A stretch of DNA of 18,230 nt from Alphaproteobacteria bacterium UBA4588 (GCA_002387605.1 DGJU01000024.1:1-18230); one strand, 5' to 3'. Shown: positions 1 to 8,592, counted from the stretch's first letter. A program made the numbers and translations. The notes: generated by a model from the letters alone, not told the origin.

Positions 1-732
1 TGTACTGCGCCGCAACGTGATGAAAACCAGCTGCATGCAGCTGTGGTTGAGCTGGTGACAATGGATGACGCAGAAATCAAATATTCTACGGTTCAGAACT
101 GGTATCCCGGCGATGAAACAGGCAAGGGCGGCATCTATAACTTTGTAACGAAGCGCGGGGCGTGCCGTGGGGACAGGTCAAAGATTTCCTGGACGCAGGT
201 TGAAACAGGCTCTGCTATCACGTGGAAATATCCGTCTTGTGTGCTGTCAGGCAAAGATTCGGTGGGCGAATTCTATTCCGTTGCTGTAACCAACGGCGCG
301 CAGCAGGCAGATACCGGAACAAAGATGATCCATCTTGGTCAGGGCTCCCGGTCAACCATTATCTCAAAAGGTATTTCGGCCGGAAAATCCCAAAATACAT
401 ATCGCGGTCTTGTTGAAATGAATAAGGGGGCTGAAGGTGCCCGCAATTTCACTCAATGCGACTCTCTTTTGGTTGGCGATCAGTGCGGTGCGCATACAGT
501 GCCTTATATCGTATCGCGCAATCCGTCTGCTAAAATTGAGCATGAAGCAACAACGTCCCGTATTTCTGAAGACCAGCTCTTTTACTGTCTTCAGCGCGGC
601 ATGACAGAAGAAGATGCCGTATCACTGATCGTGAACGGCTTCTGCAAGGAAGTCATGAAGGAATTGCCAATGGAATTTGCAGTTGAAGCACAAAAGCTCA
701 TCGGGATTAGTCTCGAAGGTTCAGTAGGTTAA
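1..732 (+). CDS. sufB: SufB, Fe-S cluster scaffold subunit (5' partial)
   Basis: Cytosolic scaffold subunit of the SufBCD complex, on which Fe-S clusters are built from sulfur delivered by SufS. The reading frame is open from base 1 (first residues CTAPQRDENQ), so the gene starts outside the window and a GTG at 43 is only an internal codon. About 243 residues are visible, roughly the C-terminal half of a family member of about 490. The family motif DQCGAHTVPY is present, with its Cys at base 484; this aligns with the essential E. coli SufB Cys405. It is followed by the conserved EHEATTS segment. It leads directly into sufC with a 20-base gap. SufB is distinguished from its paralogue SufD by the Cys motif and the EHEATTS block. 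Any promoter and IscR/Rrf2-type regulation would lie upstream, outside view. Confidence 0.97.
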   Translation, partial: CTAPQRDENQLHAAVVELVTMDDAEIKYSTVQNWYPGDETGKGGIYNFVTKRGACRGDRSKISWTQVETGSAITWKYPSCVLSGKDSVGEFYSVAVTNGAQQADTGTKMIHLGQGSRSTIISKGISAGKSQNTYRGLVEMNKGAEGARNFTQCDSLLVGDQCGAHTVPYIVSRNPSAKIEHEATTSRISEDQLFYCLQRGMTEEDAVSLIVNGFCKEVMKELPMEFAVEAQKLIGISLEGSVG

Positions 733-752
733 ACAAAAAGGAAAATAATATT

Positions 753-1514
753 ATGGCGCTGCTCGAGATTAAAAATCTGCATGCTCGCATTGGTGATACA
801 GACATTTTACATGGTATCAACCTTACTATAAACCGTGGTGAAGTTCATGCCATTATGGGCCCTAACGGGTCTGGCAAATCGACACTTTCATATGTTCTGT
901 CTGGCCGTAATGGATATGAGATAACCGAAGGCGATATTCTGCTTGATGGCGAATCTCTTCTGGAAATGGAAGCTGATGAGCGTGCCCGTGCCGGTATGTT
1001 CCTTGCCTTTCAGTATCCGGTTGAATTGCCGGGTGTTGGCGGCATGGCGTTTTTGCGGGCAGCGGTTAATGCGCGGCTTCGCGAACAAGGCGAGGATGAA
1101 GTTGATCAGCTCGGCTTTGTTAAGCTTGTGCGGGCTAAGGCAACTGAGCTCGGCATTAAAGATGACATGCTGAAGCGGGCTGTAAATGTTGGGTTTTCAG
1201 GCGGTGAGAAAAAACGCTATGAAATCCTGCAGATGGCGCTTCTTAATCCGTCAATTGCTATTCTTGATGAAACAGATTCAGGTCTTGATGTTGATGCCCT
1301 TAAAATTGTCTCAGAGGGTGTGAATTCCCAGCGAGGCCCTGAAATAGGTATGGTTGTGATTACCCATTATCAGCGTCTTCTGTCTCATATCGTGCCGGAT
1401 TTTGTTCATATTCTGTCTGCGGGAAAGATTATCAAGACCGGCGATAAGTCACTGGCTCTTGATGTTGAAGAAAATGGCTACACCGACTTGATGGAGAACG
1501 CGAATGTCGCCTGA
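753..1514 (+). CDS. sufC: SufC, ABC-type ATPase of the SufBCD complex
   Basis: Soluble ABC ATPase that drives conformational change of the SufB-SufD scaffold; it does not act as a membrane transporter. It has 253 residues, the normal size. Visible motifs are Walker A GPNGSGKST at residues 36-44, the signature FSGGEKKR in the middle, Walker B ending in LDETDSGLD, and the switch region ITHYQRLL typical of SufC. The ATG at 753 is preceded by an AAAAGGAAAA ribosome-binding stretch at 737-745. Its 3' end overlaps sufD by 11 bases, which suggests translational coupling. One oddity: the block after the signature reads KKRYEIL, where most SufC proteins I recall have KKRNEIL or KKRNDIL. All ATPase motifs are otherwise intact. 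Confidence 0.98.
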   Translation: MALLEIKNLHARIGDTDILHGINLTINRGEVHAIMGPNGSGKSTLSYVLSGRNGYEITEGDILLDGESLLEMEADERARAGMFLAFQYPVELPGVGGMAFLRAAVNARLREQGEDEVDQLGFVKLVRAKATELGIKDDMLKRAVNVGFSGGEKKRYEILQMALLNPSIAILDETDSGLDVDALKIVSEGVNSQRGPEIGMVVITHYQRLLSHIVPDFVHILSAGKIIKTGDKSLALDVEENGYTDLMENANVA

Positions 1515-2712
1515 TACCATCACGCTATCGTCGGTTCAGAACCGGGCTCAGGAACGCTTTGCTGAGACCGGCTGGCCGGCTAAGAAGTCCGAAGCGTGGA
1601 AATATACATCGCTTGACGCGCTTGCATCAGCATCACCGCAGCCCGCTAATGATATCTCTGGCGCTGTTGCAATGCCTGCCGGGATTGCTGGCGAGCAATG
1701 CCGTCTTGTGTTTCAGGGCGGCCTGTTTCGGGATGACTTGTCTGATGCGCTGCCTGCGGGTGTTCAGCTTGTCATGCTGGGCGAGGATGAACGCGCGCTT
1801 GCTGCGATTGATGAGATTGGCGCAAGCGATAATCTTGTGCCGCGTCTTACCGTGGCCAAGATGACAGCTGGTATTTCGCTTCGGGTTGCCCAAGGGATTG
1901 TTGTTGATAGGCCGATTATGCTGCAATTTGTAGGCGGTGCGCCAGCAACAGCAAGTCATCCGGTTATTTACATCGATGTCGGTGATGCAGCTCATCTTGC
2001 CTATGCAGAACATCATGAGACAGATAATGGGTTATCGGCGCCCTTTATTGTGGTGCGTGTTGGCGCAGGCGCTACGCTCGACCATATCAAATTACAGCTT
2101 GAAAGTGCGACAACACAGCATCTTGGTCTAACCTGCCTGTCGCTTGGTGAGCGTGCAGACGTTAACAGCATGTCATTGTCTCTTGGCGGCGCTCTGTCTC
2201 GTCTTGAAACTCATGTGCGGCTCGACGGCGAATATGGCGAGCTTGGCCTGTCATCGATTTATCTTGGTAAAAATAACCAGCATCATGACATGACAACCAG
2301 AGTGGCACATGAAGTTGCCAATTGTAATTCTCGCCAGATTATCCGCGGTGTTCTTGATGATAAAGCCCGCGGTGTGTTTCAAGGTCAGGTGAGGGTTGCG
2401 CCTCACGCTCAGAAAACAGATGGTCAGCAAATGAGCCGTGCGCTGCTTCTGTCACGTGATGCTGAAGCAGATGCCAAGCCAGAGTTGGAAATTTTCGCTG
2501 ATGACGTTGTTTGCTCGCATGGGGCAACGGTGGGCGAGCTTGATGAGACACATCTGTTTTATCTGCGAAGCCGCGGCATTGACGAAGCAGAAGCCCGTGC
2601 CATGCTAATTGATGCTTTTCTGATAGAGGCTGTTGCAGAAATTCGCCATCAAGGGTTTGCAGATCTATTCAGCCCCTTCCTGTCTGGCTGGCAGGTACCA
2701 CGTAAAGGATAA
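1504..2712 (+). CDS. sufD: SufD, Fe-S cluster scaffold subunit
   Basis: Partner of SufB in the SufBC2D assembly complex; it contributes to cluster formation at the SufB-SufD interface and to iron acquisition. It has 402 residues, normal for the family. The diagnostic C-terminal part is present: a beta-helix core with GQVRVAPHAQKTDGQQ, then ADDVVCSHGATVGELDE, whose His corresponds to the functionally important E. coli SufD His360. The N-terminus (about residues 1-100) is more divergent, as usual for SufD. The ATG at 1504 lies inside the end of sufC. The stop TAA shares one base with the ATG of sufS (taATG), so sufC, sufD and sufS are tightly coupled. Confidence 0.96.
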   Translation: MSPDTITLSSVQNRAQERFAETGWPAKKSEAWKYTSLDALASASPQPANDISGAVAMPAGIAGEQCRLVFQGGLFRDDLSDALPAGVQLVMLGEDERALAAIDEIGASDNLVPRLTVAKMTAGISLRVAQGIVVDRPIMLQFVGGAPATASHPVIYIDVGDAAHLAYAEHHETDNGLSAPFIVVRVGAGATLDHIKLQLESATTQHLGLTCLSLGERADVNSMSLSLGGALSRLETHVRLDGEYGELGLSSIYLGKNNQHHDMTTRVAHEVANCNSRQIIRGVLDDKARGVFQGQVRVAPHAQKTDGQQMSRALLLSRDAEADAKPELEIFADDVVCSHGATVGELDETHLFYLRSRGIDEAEARAMLIDAFLIEAVAEIRHQGFADLFSPFLSGWQVPRKG

Positions 2713-3956
2713 TGTCTATGACGGACACTTCAGCGCACAAACCTGATTTTGCTGCTCTACGGAACCAGTTTCCTATCCTCTCGCGAGAGGTTAATGGAAA
2801 GCCGTTAGTGTATCTTGATTCAGCTGCGTCGTCCCAGAAACCGCAACTTGTCCTTGATGCGGTTCATGCAGCCTATGCAGAGACCTACTCTAATGTGCAT
2901 CGGGGCCTGCATTTCCTGTCAGAAGCCTCAACAGATGCCTATGAAGCTGTGCGGGGGAAGGTTGCTAACTTGCTTGGTGCGCCGTCTCACGATGAGGTTA
3001 TCTTTACCTCAGGGGCAACGATGTCCTTAAACCTCATCGCTCAATGTCACGGCCCGCTTGTCGTAGGGGAGGGGGATGAAATCCTTATCACGGTTGCAGA
3101 ACATCATGCGAATATTGTGCCGTGGCAAATGCTGGCACAGCGGGTTGGCGCAAAAGTTGTTGCTGCGCCTGTTGGCAAGGATGGCAGTTTTGATATTGAA
3201 CTTTTCAAAACCTATATAAATTCTCGCACCAAGCTGATTGCCCTGCCGCATGTCTCTAACGTGCTCGGCACGGTATTTCCCATCACTGAGCTATCGGAAA
3301 TCGCACGTAACGCTGGGGCAAGTTTTGTTGTTGATGGCTGTCAGGGCTGTATTCACATGCCGGTTGATATGGCAGCTCTGGGCTGTGATTTTTACGTGTT
3401 TTCTGGCCATAAACTATATGGACCAAGCGGGATTGGCGTATTGTGGGGGCGGGCTGAGCTACTGGCTGAAATGCCGCCTTTCATGGGTGGCGGCGATATG
3501 ATCGATGTTGTTGAAATTGAGCGATCGACTTATGCCGCACCGCCGCATCGCTTTGAAGCTGGAACACCTCCGATTGTAGAAGTTATTGGTCTGGGGGCTG
3601 CGATCGATTTTGTCCAGTCTATCGGTATGGACCATATATACCAGCATGAAGCCGCGCTCATTGCTTATGGGCATGAGCGTTTGGCTGATGTTAAAGGATT
3701 AAATTTTATCGGTGAAGCTGACGGCAAGTCAGGCGTCATTTCCTTCACTCTTGATGCAGCGCATCCGCATGATATTTCAACATTAATTGACCAAGACGGT
3801 GTTGCTATTCGCGCCGGGCATCATTGTGCTCAGCCGCTGATGACCTTTTTTGACGTGAGCTCTACAGCAAGAGCCTCTATTGGTCTTTATAGCCAGGAAT
3901 CTGACTTTGACGTTCTTGCGACCTCACTTGAAAAAGTAAACCGTATTTTTGGATAA
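2712..3956 (+). CDS. sufS: SufS, group II cysteine desulfurase
   Basis: PLP-dependent cysteine desulfurase that takes sulfur from L-cysteine as an enzyme persulfide and passes it to the SUF scaffold. It has 414 residues. The PLP lysine is Lys234 in SGHKLYGPSGIG. The catalytic cysteine is Cys372 in RAGHHCAQPL, the group II motif that distinguishes SufS from IscS. The N-terminal YLDSAASSQKP and the TSGATMSLN and VAEHHANIVPW blocks are also typical. The ATG at 2712 overlaps the sufD stop by one base; an in-frame ATG at 2718 is an alternative. No sufE or sufU is visible downstream, so the sulfur-transfer partner must be encoded elsewhere. Confidence 0.97.
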   Translation: MSMTDTSAHKPDFAALRNQFPILSREVNGKPLVYLDSAASSQKPQLVLDAVHAAYAETYSNVHRGLHFLSEASTDAYEAVRGKVANLLGAPSHDEVIFTSGATMSLNLIAQCHGPLVVGEGDEILITVAEHHANIVPWQMLAQRVGAKVVAAPVGKDGSFDIELFKTYINSRTKLIALPHVSNVLGTVFPITELSEIARNAGASFVVDGCQGCIHMPVDMAALGCDFYVFSGHKLYGPSGIGVLWGRAELLAEMPPFMGGGDMIDVVEIERSTYAAPPHRFEAGTPPIVEVIGLGAAIDFVQSIGMDHIYQHEAALIAYGHERLADVKGLNFIGEADGKSGVISFTLDAAHPHDISTLIDQDGVAIRAGHHCAQPLMTFFDVSSTARASIGLYSQESDFDVLATSLEKVNRIFG

Positions 3957-4003
3957 TTGTGGGTTATAATGAGGGTGATATTTATGATGGAAGGTAAGTC
4001 GTG

Positions 4004-4417
4004 ATGGGAGATAGCTTCGATACGCTCGCAGACGGCCCGGGACTGGCAGATTTTCTGCCTGACGTCTCGCAAGGCTTCACAGCCCATGCTGGTGCGCCGC
4101 TGGAACAAAATGCCTCTCAGAGCGATGAGCTTGCTGTAATAGATGCGTTGCAGACTGTTAAGGACCCGGAAATTCCGGTGAATATTTACGATTTGGGTCT
4201 TATCTATGATATTATTAGGCATCCAACAGGCGATGTGGATATTACGATGTCTCTGACAGCGCCTGGATGTCCGGTTGCAGGAGAGTTGCCGGGACAGGTA
4301 GCAGAGGCTGTTGCCGCTGTTGAGAGCGTCGGAAAAGTTGCTGTCTCACTCGTGTGGGACCCGCCATGGACAACAGAGCGCATGAGCGAAGATGCTCGCC
4401 TTGCGCTGGATTTTTGA
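4004..4417 (+). CDS. sufT: SufT-like SUF-associated protein (MIP18/DUF59 family)
   Basis: Small cytosolic protein of the MIP18/DUF59 family, implicated in Fe-S protein maturation in bacteria and related to the CIA targeting factor MIP18/CIA2 of eukaryotes. It has 137 residues. A variable N-terminal segment of about 45 residues is followed by the DUF59 domain: DPEIPVNIYDLGLIYDI, then TAPGCPVAGELP with the conserved Cys, then a VWDPPW element near the end. The ATG at 4004 is preferred because AAGG at 3991-3994 sits 9 bases upstream; the GTG at 4001 is an in-frame alternative. It follows sufS by 47 bases and precedes the A-type carrier by 14, as in many SUF operons. The biochemical role in this organism is inferred from family and position. 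Confidence 0.9.
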   Translation: MGDSFDTLADGPGLADFLPDVSQGFTAHAGAPLEQNASQSDELAVIDALQTVKDPEIPVNIYDLGLIYDIIRHPTGDVDITMSLTAPGCPVAGELPGQVAEAVAAVESVGKVAVSLVWDPPWTTERMSEDARLALDF

Positions 4418-4431
4418 GCAGGGAGCGCATC

Positions 4432-4803
4432 ATGCAGGACCAAATTTTATCTGATGGTATGGCTATGAATACCCCCATTGTTACGCTGACTGAAGCAGCG
4501 GCTGAGCAAGCTAAAAAGCTTATGGGCCGCGCTGAAGATGGTGTTATTGGCTTGCGTGTTGGCATTAAAACAGCTGGCTGCTCAGGGCTGCAATATCAGG
4601 TGGAATACGCAACAGACCAGAAACCATTCGAAGACCGGATTGAAGATAAAGGTGTTACCATTCTGATTGATCCAGCCGCTGTCATGTTTCTGATTGGGTC
4701 TGAAATGGATTGGACAGAGGATAAATTTGCCTCATCCTTTACCTTCAGCAACCCGAATGAAACAGCACGCTGTGGATGCGGTGAAAGCTTTACTGTTTCC
4801 TAA
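4432..4803 (+). CDS. sufA: A-type Fe-S carrier (SufA/ErpA/IscA family)
   Basis: Carrier protein that receives Fe-S clusters from the SUF scaffold and hands them to apoproteins. It has 123 residues. The three ligand cysteines of the HesB/IscA fold are present: one in AGCSGLQY and two in the C-terminal CGCGESF. The ATG at 4432 is chosen because AGGGAG at 4420-4425 lies just upstream; an in-frame ATG at 4459 is less well placed, and the frame is also open further upstream within sufT. The residues before VTLTEAAAEQ are a short variable tail. The final TAA shares one base with the ATG of the ABC transporter. SufA and ErpA cannot be separated from sequence alone; the symbol follows operon context. 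Confidence 0.92.
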   Translation: MQDQILSDGMAMNTPIVTLTEAAAEQAKKLMGRAEDGVIGLRVGIKTAGCSGLQYQVEYATDQKPFEDRIEDKGVTILIDPAAVMFLIGSEMDWTEDKFASSFTFSNPNETARCGCGESFTVS

Positions 4804-6641
4804 TGGCACCCCCTGAAAAGGCCGAGGGGTCACTCAATATCATTGCACTGTTAAGGCAGCTTTTTAGCTATGCGGCGCCGCGTGGTAATAAGCGGCTTCG
4901 GGCGCGAATATGGGCAGCTGTGCTCTGTTTGCTACTGGCAAAAGGGTCAAATGTTTTCACGCCCCTTCTCTACGGTAAAGCTGTTGATCTAGTGAATCAG
5001 GATGCTGGTTTCTCTATCTCTATCCTGCTTTATTTGCTGGGCGGCTACGCGCTAGCACGCCTCGGCCAGCAGATTTTTGCCGAAGCTAAGGAATATCTAT
5101 TTAGCCGAATAGCTCAGCGTGCAGTGCGCGGTGCGGCTCTTTCAGCGTTTCGTCATTTGCACGCGCTCTCTTTGAAATTCCATCTTGATAGGCAGACAGG
5201 CGGCGTATCGCGGGCAGTGGAACGCGGCGCAAAGGGCATTGAATTTATCATGACCCGGGCAACGTTTGATGTGTTGCCGTTATTTGTTGAAGTCTGTTTT
5301 GTCAGCTTATTACTCTGGTTCCTGTTTGGCCCGCTTTATGCCGTGGTAACCTTCTGCACCGTGATGATTTATGCGTGGTTCACCATTCAGGTAACAGAAT
5401 GGCGTATGGCGTTTCGCCGGCAGATGAATAAGGCAGATGAAAAGGCAGCAACGCGCGCTATCGATAGTTTGCTGAATTATGAAACTGTTAAATATTTCAA
5501 TGCTGAAGAAGTAGAGGCCGAGCGCTATAATAGCTCAATGCGGGTCTATGAAGATGCGGCTGTATTGTCTCGCACATCGCTTGCTGCTGTGAATATAGGG
5601 CAGGGCTTTATCATCGCGATCGGGTTGGTTCTTATCATGGGGCTGGCGGGTCGTGATATTGCCTCAGGGCATCTGAGTATTGGTGATTTTGTTGCGGTAA
5701 ATACCTATCTTATCCAGCTTTATTTGCCGCTTAATTTTCTGGGATTTGTTTATCGCGAAATCCGTCAATCTCTTATTGATATTGAACAGATGTTCACCTT
5801 GATGCGCGAACATAAGGATATTACTGATAAGGATAATGCCGGCCCACTCCAGCTTGGCAAAGGGGATGTTGAATTCCGCAATGTTGTTTTTGGCTATGGC
5901 AATAGAACTATTTTGAATGGGATAAGCTTCTTTGTTCCTGCAGGTAGGAAGGTTGCGATTGTTGGTGAAAGCGGGGCAGGTAAATCAACACTCTCGCGTC
6001 TTCTCTTCCGGTTTTATGATCCGCAAGAAGGAAGCATTTTGATTGATGGTCAGGATATCAGAGATGTACAGCAATCATCGGTGCGCGCAGCCATTGGTGT
6101 GGTGCCTCAGGATACTGTGATGTTTAACGCAACTATCGGCTATAATATTGCCTATGGCCGGCAGGGTGCGAGCGAGACTGATGTGCGGGAGGCAGCACGG
6201 CTTGCCGCTATTGAGAGCTTTATTGATAGTCTGCCGAATGGGTTTGATGAGCGGGTTGGTGAGCGCGGGCTAAAGCTATCTGGCGGCGAGAAACAACGAG
6301 TTGCTATTGCCAGAGCGATTTTGAAACAGCCTCATATCTTTTTGTTTGATGAAGCAACATCTGCGCTCGATACCCGCACCGAACGGGGAATTCAAGAAGC
6401 CCTTAATGATGTGTCGCGCAGTTCAACAACACTTGTAATTGCACACCGCCTCTCGACAATTGTAGATGCAGATGAAATACTGGTCATGGCAAAGGGCGAA
6501 ATTGTCGAGCGGGGCACCCATGAAGCCTTGCTTTTGAAAAAAGGGTTGTATTCTGTGATGTGGCAGCGCCAATCACGTAGACCCGATACAGAGCCGCCTA
6601 TGTCACCACTCACGGAGGGGTCGGAGGCCGACGTTGCATGA
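4803..6641 (+). CDS. Atm1/HMT1-type ABC half-transporter
   Basis: Inner-membrane ABC exporter half-molecule expected to work as a homodimer. It has 612 residues: an N-terminal six-helix exporter domain (about residues 30-325) and a C-terminal nucleotide-binding domain. Walker A is GESGAGKST at 388-396 with Lys394. The signature LSGGEKQR begins at Leu492. Walker B is FLFDEATSALD with Asp516-Glu517, and the switch AHRLST follows. The overall pattern, including SRAVERGAKGIEF and the SLLNYETVKYFN element in the membrane domain, is that of mitochondrial Atm1/ABCB7 and the characterised Novosphingobium Atm1, which handle glutathione-linked substrates. It starts at an ATG overlapping the stop of the A-type carrier gene and ends with a 4-base ATGA overlap with the hydrolase. 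Placement in the SUF operon supports a sulfur, glutathione or Fe-S-related substrate; the actual substrate is inference. Confidence 0.93.
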   Translation: MAPPEKAEGSLNIIALLRQLFSYAAPRGNKRLRARIWAAVLCLLLAKGSNVFTPLLYGKAVDLVNQDAGFSISILLYLLGGYALARLGQQIFAEAKEYLFSRIAQRAVRGAALSAFRHLHALSLKFHLDRQTGGVSRAVERGAKGIEFIMTRATFDVLPLFVEVCFVSLLLWFLFGPLYAVVTFCTVMIYAWFTIQVTEWRMAFRRQMNKADEKAATRAIDSLLNYETVKYFNAEEVEAERYNSSMRVYEDAAVLSRTSLAAVNIGQGFIIAIGLVLIMGLAGRDIASGHLSIGDFVAVNTYLIQLYLPLNFLGFVYREIRQSLIDIEQMFTLMREHKDITDKDNAGPLQLGKGDVEFRNVVFGYGNRTILNGISFFVPAGRKVAIVGESGAGKSTLSRLLFRFYDPQEGSILIDGQDIRDVQQSSVRAAIGVVPQDTVMFNATIGYNIAYGRQGASETDVREAARLAAIESFIDSLPNGFDERVGERGLKLSGGEKQRVAIARAILKQPHIFLFDEATSALDTRTERGIQEALNDVSRSSTTLVIAHRLSTIVDADEILVMAKGEIVERGTHEALLLKKGLYSVMWQRQSRRPDTEPPMSPLTEGSEADVA

Positions 6642-7837
6642 GTATGCCGCCAGATTTACCAGACGAGCCAATAACAGGCGATGAGAGCGTTGAGCAAAGT
6701 CCGCTTGATAAGCTCCTTGAAGAATCAGAGATATATACACGAACTGTGCCGCGGCCAGAAGCAGCCCCTAATCTTACCGACATAGATGGGCTGTCCGAAA
6801 TTCTTGGCCTTTTTGATGAGGCAGAAGCAGACGGTGCGGAAAAAAGACTTCTTGGTGAAGATGTTATTATTAGTCCGGAGCGATATCTAGAAGCGCCGGT
6901 GCGCGGACATCACTGGAGAGCGATTACCAAAGGTGTTGAAACAAAAGGGCAGATATTGCTGCTGCCGGGCTTTACTGAGTTTTGCGAGAAATACGCCTCT
7001 GTTGCCGACCTGCTTGTCTCGGCAGGGTATGATGTGTTGATGCTTGACTGGCCAGGTCAGGGACGCTCAGGTCATCTGGGGTCTGACCCTCTGATTGTTC
7101 ATAGTGATAATTTCGAAATTCATCGCTATGCGGTAATGCGCCTGCTTCAAGAAACGAAAATGGATCAAGCCCCTTTCCATGTTATCGGACATTCCATGGG
7201 GGGGTATTTTGCATTGCATGTAGCCCAGCGTTATGCCCGTAATGTGCAAAAGCTTGTATTATGCTCACCGATGTTTTTGCCTAAGTCGCCGCCATTATGG
7301 CTGGTAAAGTTGCTTACGACTGTGCTGGTTGGGATTGGACGTGGGCGCCACCACCCGCCCTTCAGGACCTATCCTGATTTTGACTATATGAGACGCTTCC
7401 GGTTAAATAACCCGCTTACCCGGGACTTAGAAAATTATGAACGCCCCTTCAAGCTGTATGACCATGTACCCGGCCTGTTTAGAACATCGCCAAGTGTGGG
7501 CTGGATTAAAACAGCCTTTGAAGAATGCGAGAAATACACCCTGAACCCTGTATGGTTAAGTGATATTTCTGCCTCAACTCTGCTCTGTCTGCCAGGTGAT
7601 GAGCGTGTTGTGGATTCAGCTGCAACAATATCTATGGTAGCGCATCTGAAACAGTGTCGCACAGTTCATTTTCATGAAGCCCGCCATGAGCTATTTGCAG
7701 AACTGCCTGAAATTCGCAGGCGGCTTACCGCAAATATCCTCACCTTCCTTGAAGAAGATGAGCATGTCATACCATCACCCCCGACTATATCCCAGCAGAT
7801 AGACGATATCGAAGAGGGTGATTTTGGCGAACGCTAG
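6638..7837 (+). CDS. Alpha/beta hydrolase, lysophospholipase/monoglyceride-lipase-like
   Basis: Predicted serine hydrolase of the alpha/beta fold (Hydrolase_4, PldB-like). It has 399 residues. A likely catalytic triad is visible: Ser186 in IGHSMGGYF, Asp321 in LPGDERVVD and His350 in EARHELFAELP. The oxyanion-type strand LLLPGFTEF and the block MLDWPGQGRSG precede the nucleophile. The first 85-90 residues are acidic, of low complexity and outside the fold, and the last 25 are also acidic; both look disordered. There is no signal peptide, so a cytosolic or membrane-surface enzyme is likely. The start overlaps the ABC gene (ATGA) with GGAGG at 6623-6627, so it is the last gene of the SUF operon. 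Substrate unknown; a lipid ester is only the family's usual guess. Confidence 0.85.
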   Translation: MSMPPDLPDEPITGDESVEQSPLDKLLEESEIYTRTVPRPEAAPNLTDIDGLSEILGLFDEAEADGAEKRLLGEDVIISPERYLEAPVRGHHWRAITKGVETKGQILLLPGFTEFCEKYASVADLLVSAGYDVLMLDWPGQGRSGHLGSDPLIVHSDNFEIHRYAVMRLLQETKMDQAPFHVIGHSMGGYFALHVAQRYARNVQKLVLCSPMFLPKSPPLWLVKLLTTVLVGIGRGRHHPPFRTYPDFDYMRRFRLNNPLTRDLENYERPFKLYDHVPGLFRTSPSVGWIKTAFEECEKYTLNPVWLSDISASTLLCLPGDERVVDSAATISMVAHLKQCRTVHFHEARHELFAELPEIRRRLTANILTFLEEDEHVIPSPPTISQQIDDIEEGDFGER

Positions 7838-8592
7838 GGCTGAAATTGCTCGCTGATAATTCTATCAGACAGGCTGCGGGCCTTATCATGAAGAAGCGTA
7901 ATTTTAATATCTGAGGCTTGTTTTATTGTCACGGTTGCAATGTTCCGGAATTCAATATTATCAGCGGTAACAGATTGGGGGCGGAAGTCCGGGTCACGCA
8001 CTTCAATCCGCACCTCGCTATCGGCTGGCAATAAGGCGCCGCGCCACCGCCGGGGTCTGAAAGCAGAAATAGGTGTGAGGGCCAAAAGATCGGCTCCGAT
8101 CGGCAAAATAGGGCCATGAGCTGATAGATTATAGGCAGTAGAGCCGGCAGGAGTGGCAATCATTACACCATCACAGACAAGCATTTCCATCTGCTGAACA
8201 TCATTCACAAAGATAGATGAATGAGCCGCATTATGGGTTTGACGAAGCAATGATACTTCATTGATTGCGAGTGCCTCATGCTTCACGCCATCACAGTCTG
8301 TTGCGACCAGCGTGAGGGGATGCAGATGTGCTTCAATGGCAGCGTTTACACGCTCGCCAAGCTCGGTGCTAGCATAGTCATTCATTAAAAAGCCAACACG
8401 CCCACAATTCATCCCAAAAATAGGTTTGTTGTCACGGATTGCGTCTCGCATTGATTGCAGCATCTTACCATCGCCGCCAAGAACAATTATTGCATCTGCC
8501 TGTTCACTGTCATGCTGACCGTGCATCGCTATTAATTCTGCAAGACGCTCACGCGATTCAGTATGTGAAGAGGCCGTAAAATGAAACTTCAT
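7834..8592 (-). CDS. nadK: NAD kinase
   Basis: Cytosolic ATP-dependent NAD kinase making NADP. It has 252 residues from the chosen start. Motifs: the diphosphate-binding GGDG at residues 39-42, GRVGFL at 64-69, Asn111-Glu112 in the NEVS block, and TPAGSTAY at 147-154, the NAD kinase signature in a form I recall as usual for alphaproteobacteria. The ATG at 8592 is chosen over an in-frame upstream codon at 8670 because GAGGAG (8601-8606 on this strand) sits 8 bases before it, and homologues begin with this short segment. It is convergent with the hydrolase and the two stop codons overlap within the palindrome CTAG. It is transcribed alone, divergently from fdhD. Confidence 0.95.
   Translation of the reverse strand: MKFHFTASSHTESRERLAELIAMHGQHDSEQADAIIVLGGDGKMLQSMRDAIRDNKPIFGMNCGRVGFLMNDYASTELGERVNAAIEAHLHPLTLVATDCDGVKHEALAINEVSLLRQTHNAAHSSIFVNDVQQMEMLVCDGVMIATPAGSTAYNLSAHGPILPIGADLLALTPISAFRPRRWRGALLPADSEVRIEVRDPDFRPQSVTADNIEFRNIATVTIKQASDIKITLLHDKARSLSDRIISEQFQP

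Noticed and set aside
43..45. GTG as the start of sufB
   Set aside because: The frame is open to base 1 and the upstream residues fit SufB, so this is an internal codon of a gene cut by the window edge.
3965..3970. TATAAT between sufS and sufT as an internal promoter
   Set aside because: No -35 element at normal spacing and no extended -10; genes on both sides fit one operon.
8131..8154. TPAGSTAY in NAD kinase as a catalytic-site mutation (usual form TPTGSTAY)
   Set aside because: I recall this spelling as usual in alphaproteobacterial NAD kinases; it reads as a lineage marker rather than an anomaly.
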